Assembly: GCA_029934095.1 (NCBI GenBank)
Contig: JAOZMV010000074.1
Coordinates: forward strand, 1-6,905
Direction: 5' to 3'
DNA: 6,905 nt
From: Desulfuromusa sp.
GTDB taxonomy: Bacteria; Desulfobacterota; Desulfuromonadia; Desulfuromonadales; Geopsychrobacteraceae
The notes under the pieces were generated by a model. That model searched no databases. It saw only the letters and a program-made list of their open reading frames with translations, and was not told where the DNA came from. The translations under genes and the position numbers were made by a program. Below are positions 1 to 5,357 of this stretch, piece after piece (positions within the stretch are counted from its first letter, which is position 1; each line of letters opens with the position of its first letter).

Positions 1-187
1 AATCCTGAGCAATAACAATATCTGAGCAGCTGCCATTGCTTCTGGTCAGAGGGGGGTCTTGCAGTGAGGAAACAAACTGTTTCTGCTCCGGGATCAAGGT
101 GCAACCCAAGGTGAGGCCGCAGAGAAGAAAGGAGAGCAGGATTGATTTCGTTATTTTGAGCGGTTTCAAACCGGCTCTTTTAGTCAT
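1..187 (-). CDS. N-terminus of a putative lipoprotein (partial, runs off left edge)
   Basis: Reading leftward from an ATG at 187, the frame stays open for 62 codons to the window edge. The protein begins MTKRAGLKPLKITKS, a positively charged n-region. A hydrophobic stretch (residues 16-27, ILLSFLLCGLTL) follows and ends in a lipobox L-T-L-G-C with Cys29 as the predicted lipidated residue. This is the layout of a type II signal peptide, so the mature protein should be anchored to the inner or outer membrane. A Shine-Dalgarno sequence AGGGA (194-198 on the complementary strand) lies 6 bases from the ATG, which fixes the start. The mature part visible here (about 33 residues, with one further Cys at 54) is too short to assign a family. 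It is divergent from the thioesterase at 495. The lipoprotein call rests on directly visible signals; the function is unknown. Confidence 0.75.
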   Translation of the reverse strand, partial: MTKRAGLKPLKITKSILLSFLLCGLTLGCTLIPEQKQFVSSLQDPPLTRSNGSCSDIVIAQD

Positions 188-200
188 GTTATATCCCTGA

Positions 201-494
201 ATCTAGGCGCCTGCCGGATTATGAATATCTACTTCCACTCCTCAAACACAAGTGAGAGTTTATCAAAGCTTGCCGGGGAAAGACAAGGGGGGATGGCATT
301 AGTGAGCGGGCAAATACTTTTATATTTTAGAGAGTTGGGAGAAATAGCATCTTCCAGCAACCAAGCTTGAAGTAAAATAACAAGCAAGATGCAACAGTTA
401 ATGCATGACAGCCTCTTGGTGTATTATACTGAACAGCGAATAATTGTAATTGAACCCGCTATCTCTAAAGCACAACCTCCTAGAAGGAACAATG
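201..494. other. Divergent intergenic region between lipoprotein and thioesterase genes
   Basis: About 300 bases without a supported gene. The left part holds the candidate lipoprotein promoter. The right part has a TATACT hexamer (425-430), a plausible -10 box for the thioesterase, but no well-spaced -35 partner (ATGACA at 405-410 is only 14 bases away). The thioesterase ribosome binding site, AAGGA, is at 484-488. A 49-codon frame at 221-370 has no ribosome binding site and is not called. I see no terminator, tRNA or repeat here. Confidence 0.4.
218..245 (-). promoter_or_regulatory. Candidate sigma-70-type promoter for the lipoprotein gene
   Basis: On the minus strand, TTGAGG (240-245) and CATAAT (218-223) are separated by 16 bases. 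They match the -35 consensus at 4 of 6 and the -10 consensus at 5 of 6. The -10 box lies about 30 bases upstream of the lipoprotein ATG, leaving a short leader that contains the ribosome binding site. This is a pattern match only; such matches are common in AT-rich spacers. Confidence 0.3.
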
Positions 495-944
495 ATGGAA
501 TCTTTTCAACAGAACATCCAGGTGCGCTGGTCCGATCTTGACCCGAACGGTCACGTGCGCCACTCGGCCTATTACGATTACGGCGCACAGGTGCGGATTG
601 CCTACCTGCAGAAAAAGGGTTTTGGCATTAACTGGATGAAAACCAATGGGATTGGACCGGTACTGTTTCGTGAGGAAGCTAAGTTCTACCGGGAATTGGG
701 ATCCGGAGATGAACTGGTTATTGATATGCGGATGTCCGGATTGTCGGAAGATCAGCGCAAGTGGAGTATGCACCACCGGATCCTGCGTGGTAACAAACTC
801 TGTACCACCATCGATCTGGATGGTGGCTGGCTCAATCTGAAAACCCGGCGAATTGTACCTCCACCAGAAGAGTTGGTAAAACAGTTTGGGGCGCTGGAAC
901 GGACAGAGAATTTTCGGGTGATTAGTGCAGGAAGGAGAAATTAA
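495..944 (+). CDS. Hotdog-fold acyl-CoA thioesterase (4HBT/YbgC-FadM-like)
   Basis: This 149-residue protein has the usual length of a single hotdog domain thioesterase, an enzyme that hydrolyses acyl-CoA thioesters in the cytoplasm. The N-terminal signature is clear: residues 11-27 read R-W-S-D-L-D-P-N-G-H-V-R-H-S-A-Y-Y, the family pattern RxxDxDxxGHxxxxxY. Asp14/Asp16 and His20 lie in the active-site loop and precede the long hotdog helix. The rest alternates predicted beta strands (about 55-65, 72-82, 88-98, 101-115). A reading frame extends upstream to a TTG at 450. The start at 495 is preferred because AAGGA (484-488) lies 6 bases before it; an adjacent ATG at 492 would be only 3 bases from that site. 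The gene stands alone, with no neighbour pointing to a substrate. Whether it acts on aromatic, short-chain or long-chain acyl-CoA cannot be read from the sequence. Family assignment is firm; specificity is unknown. Confidence 0.88.
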   Translation: MESFQQNIQVRWSDLDPNGHVRHSAYYDYGAQVRIAYLQKKGFGINWMKTNGIGPVLFREEAKFYRELGSGDELVIDMRMSGLSEDQRKWSMHHRILRGNKLCTTIDLDGGWLNLKTRRIVPPPEELVKQFGALERTENFRVISAGRRN

Positions 945-1016
945 GTAAACTACTTTGGAGTTATCATGATTTGAAACTGCGGCTGTAAAAGGGATCTTTA
1001 CGAAAGTTGAAATACT

Positions 1017-1220
1017 TCAGCGGTTCAACTGCTTGAATATTTCTGTCACCTTGTTGATGGTTTCGACGACGTAGTTCTGATAAAAAGCATTTTCCTCAAG
1101 ATCTAAAAACTGATACTTCTGTAACAACACACCGCTTGCCACCCCCAGCACCAGGAGTCCCACAAGTTTACGAAGTTCGTACTGCGTTTGTTGATTGAGT
1201 TTTCGAGCATCTGTATACAT
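1017..1220 (-). CDS. Small hypothetical one-helix membrane protein (67 aa)
   Basis: I do not recognise this protein. It begins MYTDARKLNQQTQYELRKL, a polar, charged N-terminus. A hydrophobic stretch of about 15 residues (LVGLLVLGVASGVLL, residues 20-34) follows, then an amphipathic, probably helical C-terminus ending in KQLNR. This suggests a single membrane helix with a short cytoplasmic tail. The ATG at 1220 is the natural start: a TTG two codons upstream directly follows an in-frame stop. No strong Shine-Dalgarno sequence is visible. It is convergent with the thioesterase (72-base gap) and divergent from the beta-barrel gene, whose candidate promoter overlaps its first codons. The frame fills an otherwise empty spacer and has protein-like composition, but it could still be a chance frame. 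Confidence 0.5.
   Translation of the reverse strand: MYTDARKLNQQTQYELRKLVGLLVLGVASGVLLQKYQFLDLEENAFYQNYVVETINKVTEIFKQLNR
1191..1219 (+). promoter_or_regulatory. Candidate sigma-70-type promoter for the beta-barrel protein
   Basis: TTGATT (1191-1196) and TATACA (1214-1219) are separated by 17 bases. They match the consensus at 4 of 6 and 5 of 6 positions. This would give a 5' leader of about 60 bases before the ATG at 1289. The site lies inside the first codons of the divergent small gene, so if both are real their transcription would interfere. This is a pattern match without further support. Confidence 0.3.
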
Positions 1221-1288
1221 TATCAATCAAATGTGGCACATTGGAAAAATTAGTTTTATGACATGCTATTAATCTGGAGACCACCCCG

Positions 1289-2092
1289 ATGAAATTCTTA
1301 AAATTTGTCAGTACCCTTTGCTTGATCATTCTTTCATTATGTTTTGTGGTAACACCAGTGACTGCAGCTGATTTAAGTTTTTCAGCTGGTGGTGGGGTTT
1401 GGAGAAACAAAGGGACCGGAGAACTACGCTATGAAGACCAACCCACGGTGGATATTGATTATCTGGATTACAGCAAGGAGAATCGTGGCTATGTGTGGGC
1501 TGAGCTCAGACACCCTGTTCCCTATCTACCCAACCTGCGAGTTGAGTATGTCGATTTAAAACTTTCCGGACACTCAAGCGAGACTTTTGTTTGGGAGGAA
1601 TCCGAATTTGAAAGTGATGCCTACAGTGAGACAAAATTGACCCAGTGGGACATGATCCTTTTCTACAATGTTTTCAGTTCTCCCTGGATTGATCTGGACC
1701 TTGGTGTCGATGTGAAATATATCGATTTTGAATTTGACGCTGAAGGAGAAGGAAGCGATGTAGATAACCCCAACGTGACTGCTGAAGTTTCAGAAGATGA
1801 AGATGAAACTGCATATATCCCTTTTATCTACAGCAGAGTTCGGTTTCATATTCCGGCAACTAACATTGGGATTGAAGGTGATATGAAATATATTACCTAT
1901 AAGGACACCACTGTCTATGATACCAGCATCAAAGCCAATTATTTTTTTGATTTAAAAGCAGTTCAATTGGGTATTGAGGCCGGCTATCGCTATGAGAGTA
2001 TCGATATTGATGAAGATGACTTCAGCGGTCTCACCTTTGATATTGATGTTGATCTTGAGGGACCGTTTGCCGGAATTTTCATCAAATTCTAG
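1289..2092 (+). CDS. TIGR04219-type outer-membrane beta-barrel protein
   Basis: This 267-residue protein has a Sec signal peptide: MKFLKF, a hydrophobic core at residues 7-21, and a cleavage region TPVTAA with cleavage likely after Ala26 or Ala27. The mature part is almost entirely alternating beta strands. Aromatic residues occur at strand ends, as in YVWAEL, WDMILFYNVF, PFIYSRVRFHI and AGYRYESI. It ends in a C-terminal Phe (AGIFIKF), the usual outer-membrane barrel signal. The early SAGGGVWR segment and overall length fit the TIGR04219 family of outer-membrane beta-barrel proteins, whose function is unknown; that family name is from memory. The mature protein is strongly acidic, with a dense Asp/Glu loop at about residues 150-173 and another acidic run at 237-244. 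GGAGA (1276-1280) sits 8 bases before the ATG. It appears monocistronic. Whether it is a porin or a structural barrel cannot be told. Confidence 0.85.
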   Translation: MKFLKFVSTLCLIILSLCFVVTPVTAADLSFSAGGGVWRNKGTGELRYEDQPTVDIDYLDYSKENRGYVWAELRHPVPYLPNLRVEYVDLKLSGHSSETFVWEESEFESDAYSETKLTQWDMILFYNVFSSPWIDLDLGVDVKYIDFEFDAEGEGSDVDNPNVTAEVSEDEDETAYIPFIYSRVRFHIPATNIGIEGDMKYITYKDTTVYDTSIKANYFFDLKAVQLGIEAGYRYESIDIDEDDFSGLTFDIDVDLEGPFAGIFIKF

Positions 2093-2202
2093 GTCGACTG
2101 TAACGAAATTTTGCCAGAGGTTCTGGGGGACATCATACCTGGCCATGATATAGATATGTGTCACAGAAAAAGGATTCTTTTGTCTTACAGAGATGACCAA
2201 AA

Positions 2203-2640
2203 ATGATGACAACTTCTCGTACCCTCAAAATTTTGGCTGCACTTCTCTGGTATCTCGGAGGCGTCATGCTGGTGTCAAAAGGGAGCAGCCTTTTGATCGA
2301 AGCAGATATGTTGAAGCCGGAAAAGAATTGGACTTGGGGGGCTATTGTCATTGGGCTGCTGATTGGCGGGCTGAAAGCAAAATATCTTTTCAGTGTGAGT
2401 TGTAAAAAGAATCTCGCCCGAATTGATTTGCTGGACAAACCTAAGATATGGCAATTTTTCAGCCCAAAGTTCTTTCTATCTTTGGCAATTATGATTGCAG
2501 CAGGGGTCACTTTATCCCGTATGGCCCACAACAATTATATTTTTCTACTCAGCGTGGCGATACTGGATATAAGTATTGCCACTGCTCTTATCGGCAGTAG
2601 TTATACCTTTTGGAAACAAAAAGCATTTTCCAGGTATTGA
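2203..2640 (+). CDS. Hypothetical four-helix membrane protein (145 aa)
   Basis: I do not recognise a named family. Four hydrophobic segments are visible at about residues 9-30, 44-63, 88-106 and 112-134. Charged connectors include EADMLKPEKN between helices 1 and 2 and a basic stretch (KKNLARIDLLDKPK) between 2 and 3. Helix 1 carries a notable L-W-Y-L-G-G-V-M-L-V-S-K-G motif, and a Gly-rich stretch (GLLIGGLKAK) ends helix 2. The N-terminus (MMTTSRTLK) is short and basic. Two adjacent ATGs (2203 and 2206) are possible starts. The ribosome binding site is poor (AGAGA around 2189-2193), so the exact start is uncertain. A second small membrane protein follows after 87 bases on the same strand. 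An inner-membrane location is inferred; function is unknown. Confidence 0.65.
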   Translation: MMTTSRTLKILAALLWYLGGVMLVSKGSSLLIEADMLKPEKNWTWGAIVIGLLIGGLKAKYLFSVSCKKNLARIDLLDKPKIWQFFSPKFFLSLAIMIAAGVTLSRMAHNNYIFLLSVAILDISIATALIGSSYTFWKQKAFSRY

Positions 2641-2727
2641 ATTATTTTCTCAAGCCGTCCAGGTTCTGTATCGATAGAATGGAAAGTCGAATGGATCAAT
2701 ATTTGCGCGCGTTAGGATTCTAGAAGA

Positions 2728-3036
2728 ATGATTAGCCGAAATGTCAAAGTTATTTTTGTAGCCGTATTGGCAGTGTCTTTTCTCTGGGTGTCGTGGGAAG
2801 AGCTTACGTTTCTTGTTTTTCGGCTGAGTGGGCAGTCATCTCCAGTTGTTTCCATATGGTTCACTTTAGCGATTAAGTGCCTCTTTATCGGAGCCGGAAG
2901 TTTTGCCATCCTAAGATTACGAAACCTCCGTGTGCGGGTTCGCTGGATTCTGGTTGCTGTCTACGTTTTTAACATGTGGTGGATTCTACACCTCTTAAAG
3001 CTTCTCGTAGCATATCTCAATGGAGTCTCTGTCTAA
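2728..3036 (+). CDS. Hypothetical three-helix membrane protein (102 aa)
   Basis: Unrecognised small membrane protein. Hydrophobic segments lie at about residues 7-30, 40-62 and 73-97. An arginine-rich loop (R-L-R-N-L-R-V-R-V-R, residues 63-72) between helices 2 and 3 should sit in the cytoplasm. The last helix is rich in aromatics (NMWWILHLLKLL). AGGA (2713-2716) lies 11 bases before the ATG, which is rather far. A closer AGAAG abuts the start, so translation initiation is not convincing. The 3' end overlaps, on the opposite strand, the terminal 20 bases of the short-chain dehydrogenase remnant at 3017-3133. It follows the four-helix protein by 87 bases and may share a transcript. The composition looks like a true membrane protein, but the function is unknown. 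Confidence 0.55.
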   Translation: MISRNVKVIFVAVLAVSFLWVSWEELTFLVFRLSGQSSPVVSIWFTLAIKCLFIGAGSFAILRLRNLRVRVRWILVAVYVFNMWWILHLLKLLVAYLNGVSV

Positions 3037-3133
3037 AAAGCCTGATTGTATTTTCAACCGAACGCGGTGTGATGGCGCCAATGCCCGATGAAGCGCCGGT
3101 GATCCAGATGGTCTTACCAGTAAAATCATTCAT
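3017..3133 (-). pseudogene. Truncated N-terminus of a short-chain dehydrogenase/reductase (SDR)
   Basis: From an ATG at 3133 reading leftward the frame gives MNDFTGKTIWITGASSGIGA, then ITPRSVENTIRLF and a TGA at 3017-3019 (38 codons). The first 20 residues are the classic N-terminus of an SDR. They form beta strand 1 (KTIWITG) followed by the glycine-rich TGxxxGIG motif (Thr12, Gly13, Gly17, Gly19) that binds NAD(P). Intact SDRs run about 230-280 residues. Here the similarity ends abruptly after Gly-Ala near 3074, at a GGCGCC sequence. The remainder does not look like SDR and no catalytic YxxxK follows. This is a gene remnant produced by deletion or rearrangement, with its 3' part replaced by the segment carrying the small membrane proteins. 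No clear ribosome binding site precedes the ATG. The SDR origin is well supported by the motif; any expression is doubtful. Confidence 0.7.
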
Positions 3134-3363
3134 GGTAAATATTTTACTTTCCGCAGCATTTTTTATACTTCTTCCCACTTCCACAATGATAAAAAATTCA
3201 GTGTATCACGAGCAATGACTTAGTACTGACCGTCGATTAGGATAGTTTTTTATATATGCTCAAGGTAATATTAAAACTCTTAATTCAACCAGCCTTAACG
3301 CTTGTGGCATCTCGAAGCAAAAACAGCAACAATCCGAGTAAAGAAAGATAACGTATAAAGACA
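3037..3363. other. Intergenic region upstream of the DUF1538 cluster
   Basis: Apart from the SDR remnant in its left third, this region has no supportable gene. It becomes markedly AT-rich between about 3134 and 3290, as expected for the promoter region of the cluster starting at 3364. One weak promoter-like pair is ATGACT (3215-3220) and TAGGAT (3238-3243), 17 bases apart, each matching consensus at 4 of 6. Downstream, TGGCAT-N4-GAAGCA (3305-3318) resembles a sigma-54 site but its GG-to-GC spacing is one base short. No terminator or structured RNA is evident. Confidence 0.4.
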
Positions 3364-4098
3364 ATGATCATCGCCCTGATCCTGAAAAAACTTAAAAATG
3401 CTCTTACCGACCTGTTGCCCATCATTTTGGTGATCGCTTTTTTTCAGATTGTTGTTTTGAGGCAGCCGTTGCCACAAATGGGAGAAGTCATTTTTGGTGC
3501 TCTTCTTATCGTGATCGGCCTCAGTTTGTTTGTTCAAGGACTGGAAATGGGCTTATTCCCCATTGGTGAGGCAATGGCTCAGGCCCTGGCCAGAAAGGGC
3601 AGCCTCTTCTGGCTTCTTTGCTTTTCATTCGCCCTGGGTTTCTCAACCACGGTAGCAGAACCGGCTCTTATCGCAGTGGCTGCAGAAGCAGCAGAAATTG
3701 CCGGTCAAGGTGGCCTTATTGATCCAAGCCCGGACTCTCTTAACAGGTATGCATTCGGTCTTCGCATGGCTGTCGCCTTTTCGGTAGGGCTTGCCATTCT
3801 GATCGGGGTGATGCGCATTCTTCGTGGTTGGCCGATTCATTATCTGATAATCGGCGGCTATGCTGCCGTCATGCTGATGACTATCATTGCCCCGGAAGAG
3901 ATTATTGGCATAGCCTATGACGCTGGTGGTGTGACGACCTCCACAATAACAGTTCCCCTGGTGGCAGCTTTGGGAGTGGGATTGGCCTCATCGATCAGAG
4001 GACGGAGCCCCTTGATTGATGGTTTTGGTCTGATCGCCTTTGCTTCTCTCCTGCCGATGATTTTTGTTATGGGCTACGGACTTATCCTTTTCAGGTAA
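3364..4098 (+). CDS. DUF1538 domain integral membrane protein, first copy
   Basis: This 244-residue, highly hydrophobic protein of the DUF1538 family probably has 6-7 membrane segments (about residues 15-33, 42-60, 80-97, 135-151, 158-176, 190-208 and 222-242). The conserved family landmarks are visible: [11 protein letters not shown] with VLRQPLP (residues 18-37), FPIGE (65-69), [15 protein letters not shown] (92-106), [17 protein letters not shown] (188-204) and [13 protein letters not shown] (219-231). The TTVAEP and TTSTITVP segments resemble each other and may be re-entrant or pore elements of two related halves. The family has no established function as far as I know; a transporter or channel is inferred from topology. 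ATG 3364 is the only start, because an in-frame stop lies at 3349-3351, but the ribosome binding site is weak. The second copy begins 16 bases after its stop, so the two products probably form one heteromeric complex. Confidence 0.88.
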   Translation: MIIALILKKLKNALTDLLPIILVIAFFQIVVLRQPLPQMGEVIFGALLIVIGLSLFVQGLEMGLFPIGEAMAQALARKGSLFWLLCFSFALGFSTTVAEPALIAVAAEAAEIAGQGGLIDPSPDSLNRYAFGLRMAVAFSVGLAILIGVMRILRGWPIHYLIIGGYAAVMLMTIIAPEEIIGIAYDAGGVTTSTITVPLVAALGVGLASSIRGRSPLIDGFGLIAFASLLPMIFVMGYGLILFR

Positions 4099-4114
4099 AA
4101 AGAGGGCTGTTTTT

Positions 4115-4909
4115 GTGGAATTTATAGTTGATTTCAGCAAAATATTACTCGCTACCTGCAGAGATGTGCTGCCGATTATTATTCTCATTATCTTCTTTCA
4201 GCTCTTTGTTTTGCGTCAACCCATTCCCCACCTGCGCCGGGTTATTATTGGCAGTATCTACGTTGTCATTGGTCTCGCCCTGTTTCTGGCAGGACTGGGA
4301 AAAGCCCTTTTCCCGCTGGGTAAAATTATGGCAACACAACTTTCAGATCCTGCTTTTGTCTATGGCACCACAGAAATTGTGACCCATGCAAACTGGATGG
4401 CCTATGGCTGGATCTACCTGTTTGCAGCCATGATCGGTTTTGCAACCACCATCGCTGAACCTTCTCTCATTGCAATAGCCTTTAAGGCGAATGAGGTTTC
4501 AGCCGGAACGATCAAACCATGGGGCTTGAGGATCACCGTTGCTTTTGGAGTCGCCATAGGAATAAGTTTGGGAACTTTCCGTATTGTCACCGGCACCCCG
4601 CTCTATCTCTATATTCTGGTCGGCTATATGATTGTTATTGTCCAAACAATGTCGGCTCCTAAAAATATTATTGCCTTGGCGTATGATTCGGGTGGGGTGA
4701 CAACTTCGACAGTCACTGTACCGCTGGTGGCAGCTCTGGGTCTGGGATTGGCGGCAACCGTTCCTGGACGAAATCCGGCTCTGGATGGTTTTGGACTGAT
4801 CGCTTTTGCCAGTCTTTGTCCGATTATAACCGTCATGGGATATGCTCAGTTAGTACACTGGAAAACCAAACGTACCACTAAAGCTATGGAGAAGAATAAT
4901 GCGCTTTAA
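4115..4909 (+). CDS. DUF1538 domain integral membrane protein, second copy
   Basis: A 264-residue homologue of the preceding gene with the same landmarks in order: LPIIILIIFFQ and VLRQPIP (residues 19-38), FPLGK (66-70), GFATTIAEPSLIAIA (108-122), [17 protein letters not shown] (193-209) and [13 protein letters not shown] (224-236). It differs by an extra segment of about 20 residues around 80-101 (including VYGTTEIVTHANW). It also has a basic hydrophilic tail (WKTKRTTKAMEKNNAL) that could contact cytoplasmic partners. It lacks the [12 protein letters not shown] loop of the first copy. The GTG at 4115 is chosen because AGAGGG (4101-4106) lies 8 bases upstream and it aligns with the N-terminus of the first copy; an ATG at 4064 in the same frame would overlap the first gene. 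Its end overlaps the P-II-like gene by 11 bases, implying translational coupling. Transporter function is inferred, not shown. Confidence 0.88.
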   Translation: MEFIVDFSKILLATCRDVLPIIILIIFFQLFVLRQPIPHLRRVIIGSIYVVIGLALFLAGLGKALFPLGKIMATQLSDPAFVYGTTEIVTHANWMAYGWIYLFAAMIGFATTIAEPSLIAIAFKANEVSAGTIKPWGLRITVAFGVAIGISLGTFRIVTGTPLYLYILVGYMIVIVQTMSAPKNIIALAYDSGGVTTSTVTVPLVAALGLGLAATVPGRNPALDGFGLIAFASLCPIITVMGYAQLVHWKTKRTTKAMEKNNAL

Positions 4910-5246
4910 ACTTATTTTATCGTCGGTCAAGGTAGATATCGCGGATCACATCGTCGATGCGGCAAAAGAAGCAGGAGCGACTGGAGCGACCATCATTCCG
5001 GCTCGAGGAACCAGCGTCCATGAGGCAAAAACTTTTTTCGGGCTATCTCTGGAAGCACAGACCGATATTATTATGCTTCTGGTGGAGGAACATCTGGCCC
5101 TCAAGATTTTAGATGCAATCGAAAAAGCTGGTGAATTTAATAAACCTGGAACCGGTATTGCTTTTGTCGTTCCAGTTGAACATGTTGTCGGTCTGGAAAG
5201 CCAGATGGATAAATTCAAAGAAGAAGTTCGCAAAAACTATTTTTAG
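4899..5246 (+). CDS. P-II-like (GlnB/GlnK superfamily) regulatory protein
   Basis: This 115-residue protein has the ferredoxin-like layout of the P-II family: strand 1 (FKLILSSV), helix 1 (DIADHIVDAAKEAG), strand 2 (GATIIPARG), a T-loop region (about 36-54), strand 3 (DIIMLLV), helix 2 (LALKILDAIEKAG) and a B-loop-like segment GEFNKPGTGIAFVV (78-91). P-II proteins are cytoplasmic trimers that bind ATP/ADP and effectors and act by docking the T-loop onto transporters or enzymes. Compared with GlnB from memory, the T-loop is shorter and has no Tyr51 for uridylylation. The GDGKIF B-loop is GTGIAF, without the ATP-contacting Lys, and the C-terminal R-x-R is absent. A different ligand or mode of control is therefore likely. 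GGAG (4888-4891) is 7 bases before the ATG. Overlap with the membrane gene points to that protein as its target. Confidence 0.85.
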   Translation: MRFKLILSSVKVDIADHIVDAAKEAGATGATIIPARGTSVHEAKTFFGLSLEAQTDIIMLLVEEHLALKILDAIEKAGEFNKPGTGIAFVVPVEHVVGLESQMDKFKEEVRKNYF

Positions 5247-5266
5247 ACGGCCAATATTTATATTTA

Positions 5267-5304
5267 CTAGCAACCTGTCGGACTATCAATGAACTGGCTG
5301 CTAG
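5267..5304 (+). repeat. Imperfect inverted repeat (hairpin) between P-II-like and CBS genes
   Basis: CTAGCAACC (5267-5275) can pair with GGCTGCTAG (5296-5304), giving 8 pairs of 9 with one A-C mismatch around a 20-base loop. It sits 20 bases after the P-II-like stop and is not followed by a run of T, so it is not a standard intrinsic terminator. It might be an RNA processing or attenuation element in the transcript, or chance. Confidence 0.35.
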
Positions 5305-5357
5305 TCTCACAAAAACAAATAAGAGGGCTAAGCAAAAAAATCATAACGGGAGAATTT

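Noticed and set aside
221..370. 49-codon plus-strand frame starting at ATG 221
   Set aside because: No ribosome binding site, no recognisable domain, and it overlaps the candidate lipoprotein promoter; probably chance.
1005..1030. Inverted repeat AGTTGAA...TTCAACT across the stop of the small minus-strand gene
   Set aside because: The 7-pair stem is AT-rich with a 12-base loop and only three T residues follow on the minus strand, which is too weak to call a terminator.
1234..1248. TGGCAC (1234-1239) upstream of the beta-barrel gene as a sigma-54 -24 element
   Set aside because: The expected GC of the -12 element is replaced by AA (1247-1248), so only half the site is present.
2114..2126. 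Hairpin CCAGA-GGT-TCTGG just after the beta-barrel stop as a terminator
   Set aside because: The stem is only 5 pairs and no T-run follows.
3305..3318. Possible sigma-54 promoter (TGGCAT...GAAGCA) upstream of the DUF1538/P-II-like cluster
   Set aside because: The GG-to-GC spacing is one base shorter than the invariant sigma-54 spacing and the -12 element is not TTGC, so it is not reported as a site despite the attractive nitrogen-control context.
4064..4114. Longer N-terminus for the second DUF1538 protein from ATG 4064
   Set aside because: It would overlap the end of the first copy and add 17 polar residues absent from the paralogue; GTG 4115 has a well-placed AGAGGG and aligns with the paralogue's start.
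5289..5357. Longer N-terminus for the CBS protein from ATG 5289
   Set aside because: No ribosome binding site precedes it, the extension overlaps the hairpin and is not CBS-like, while ATG 5358 has GGGAGA in place.
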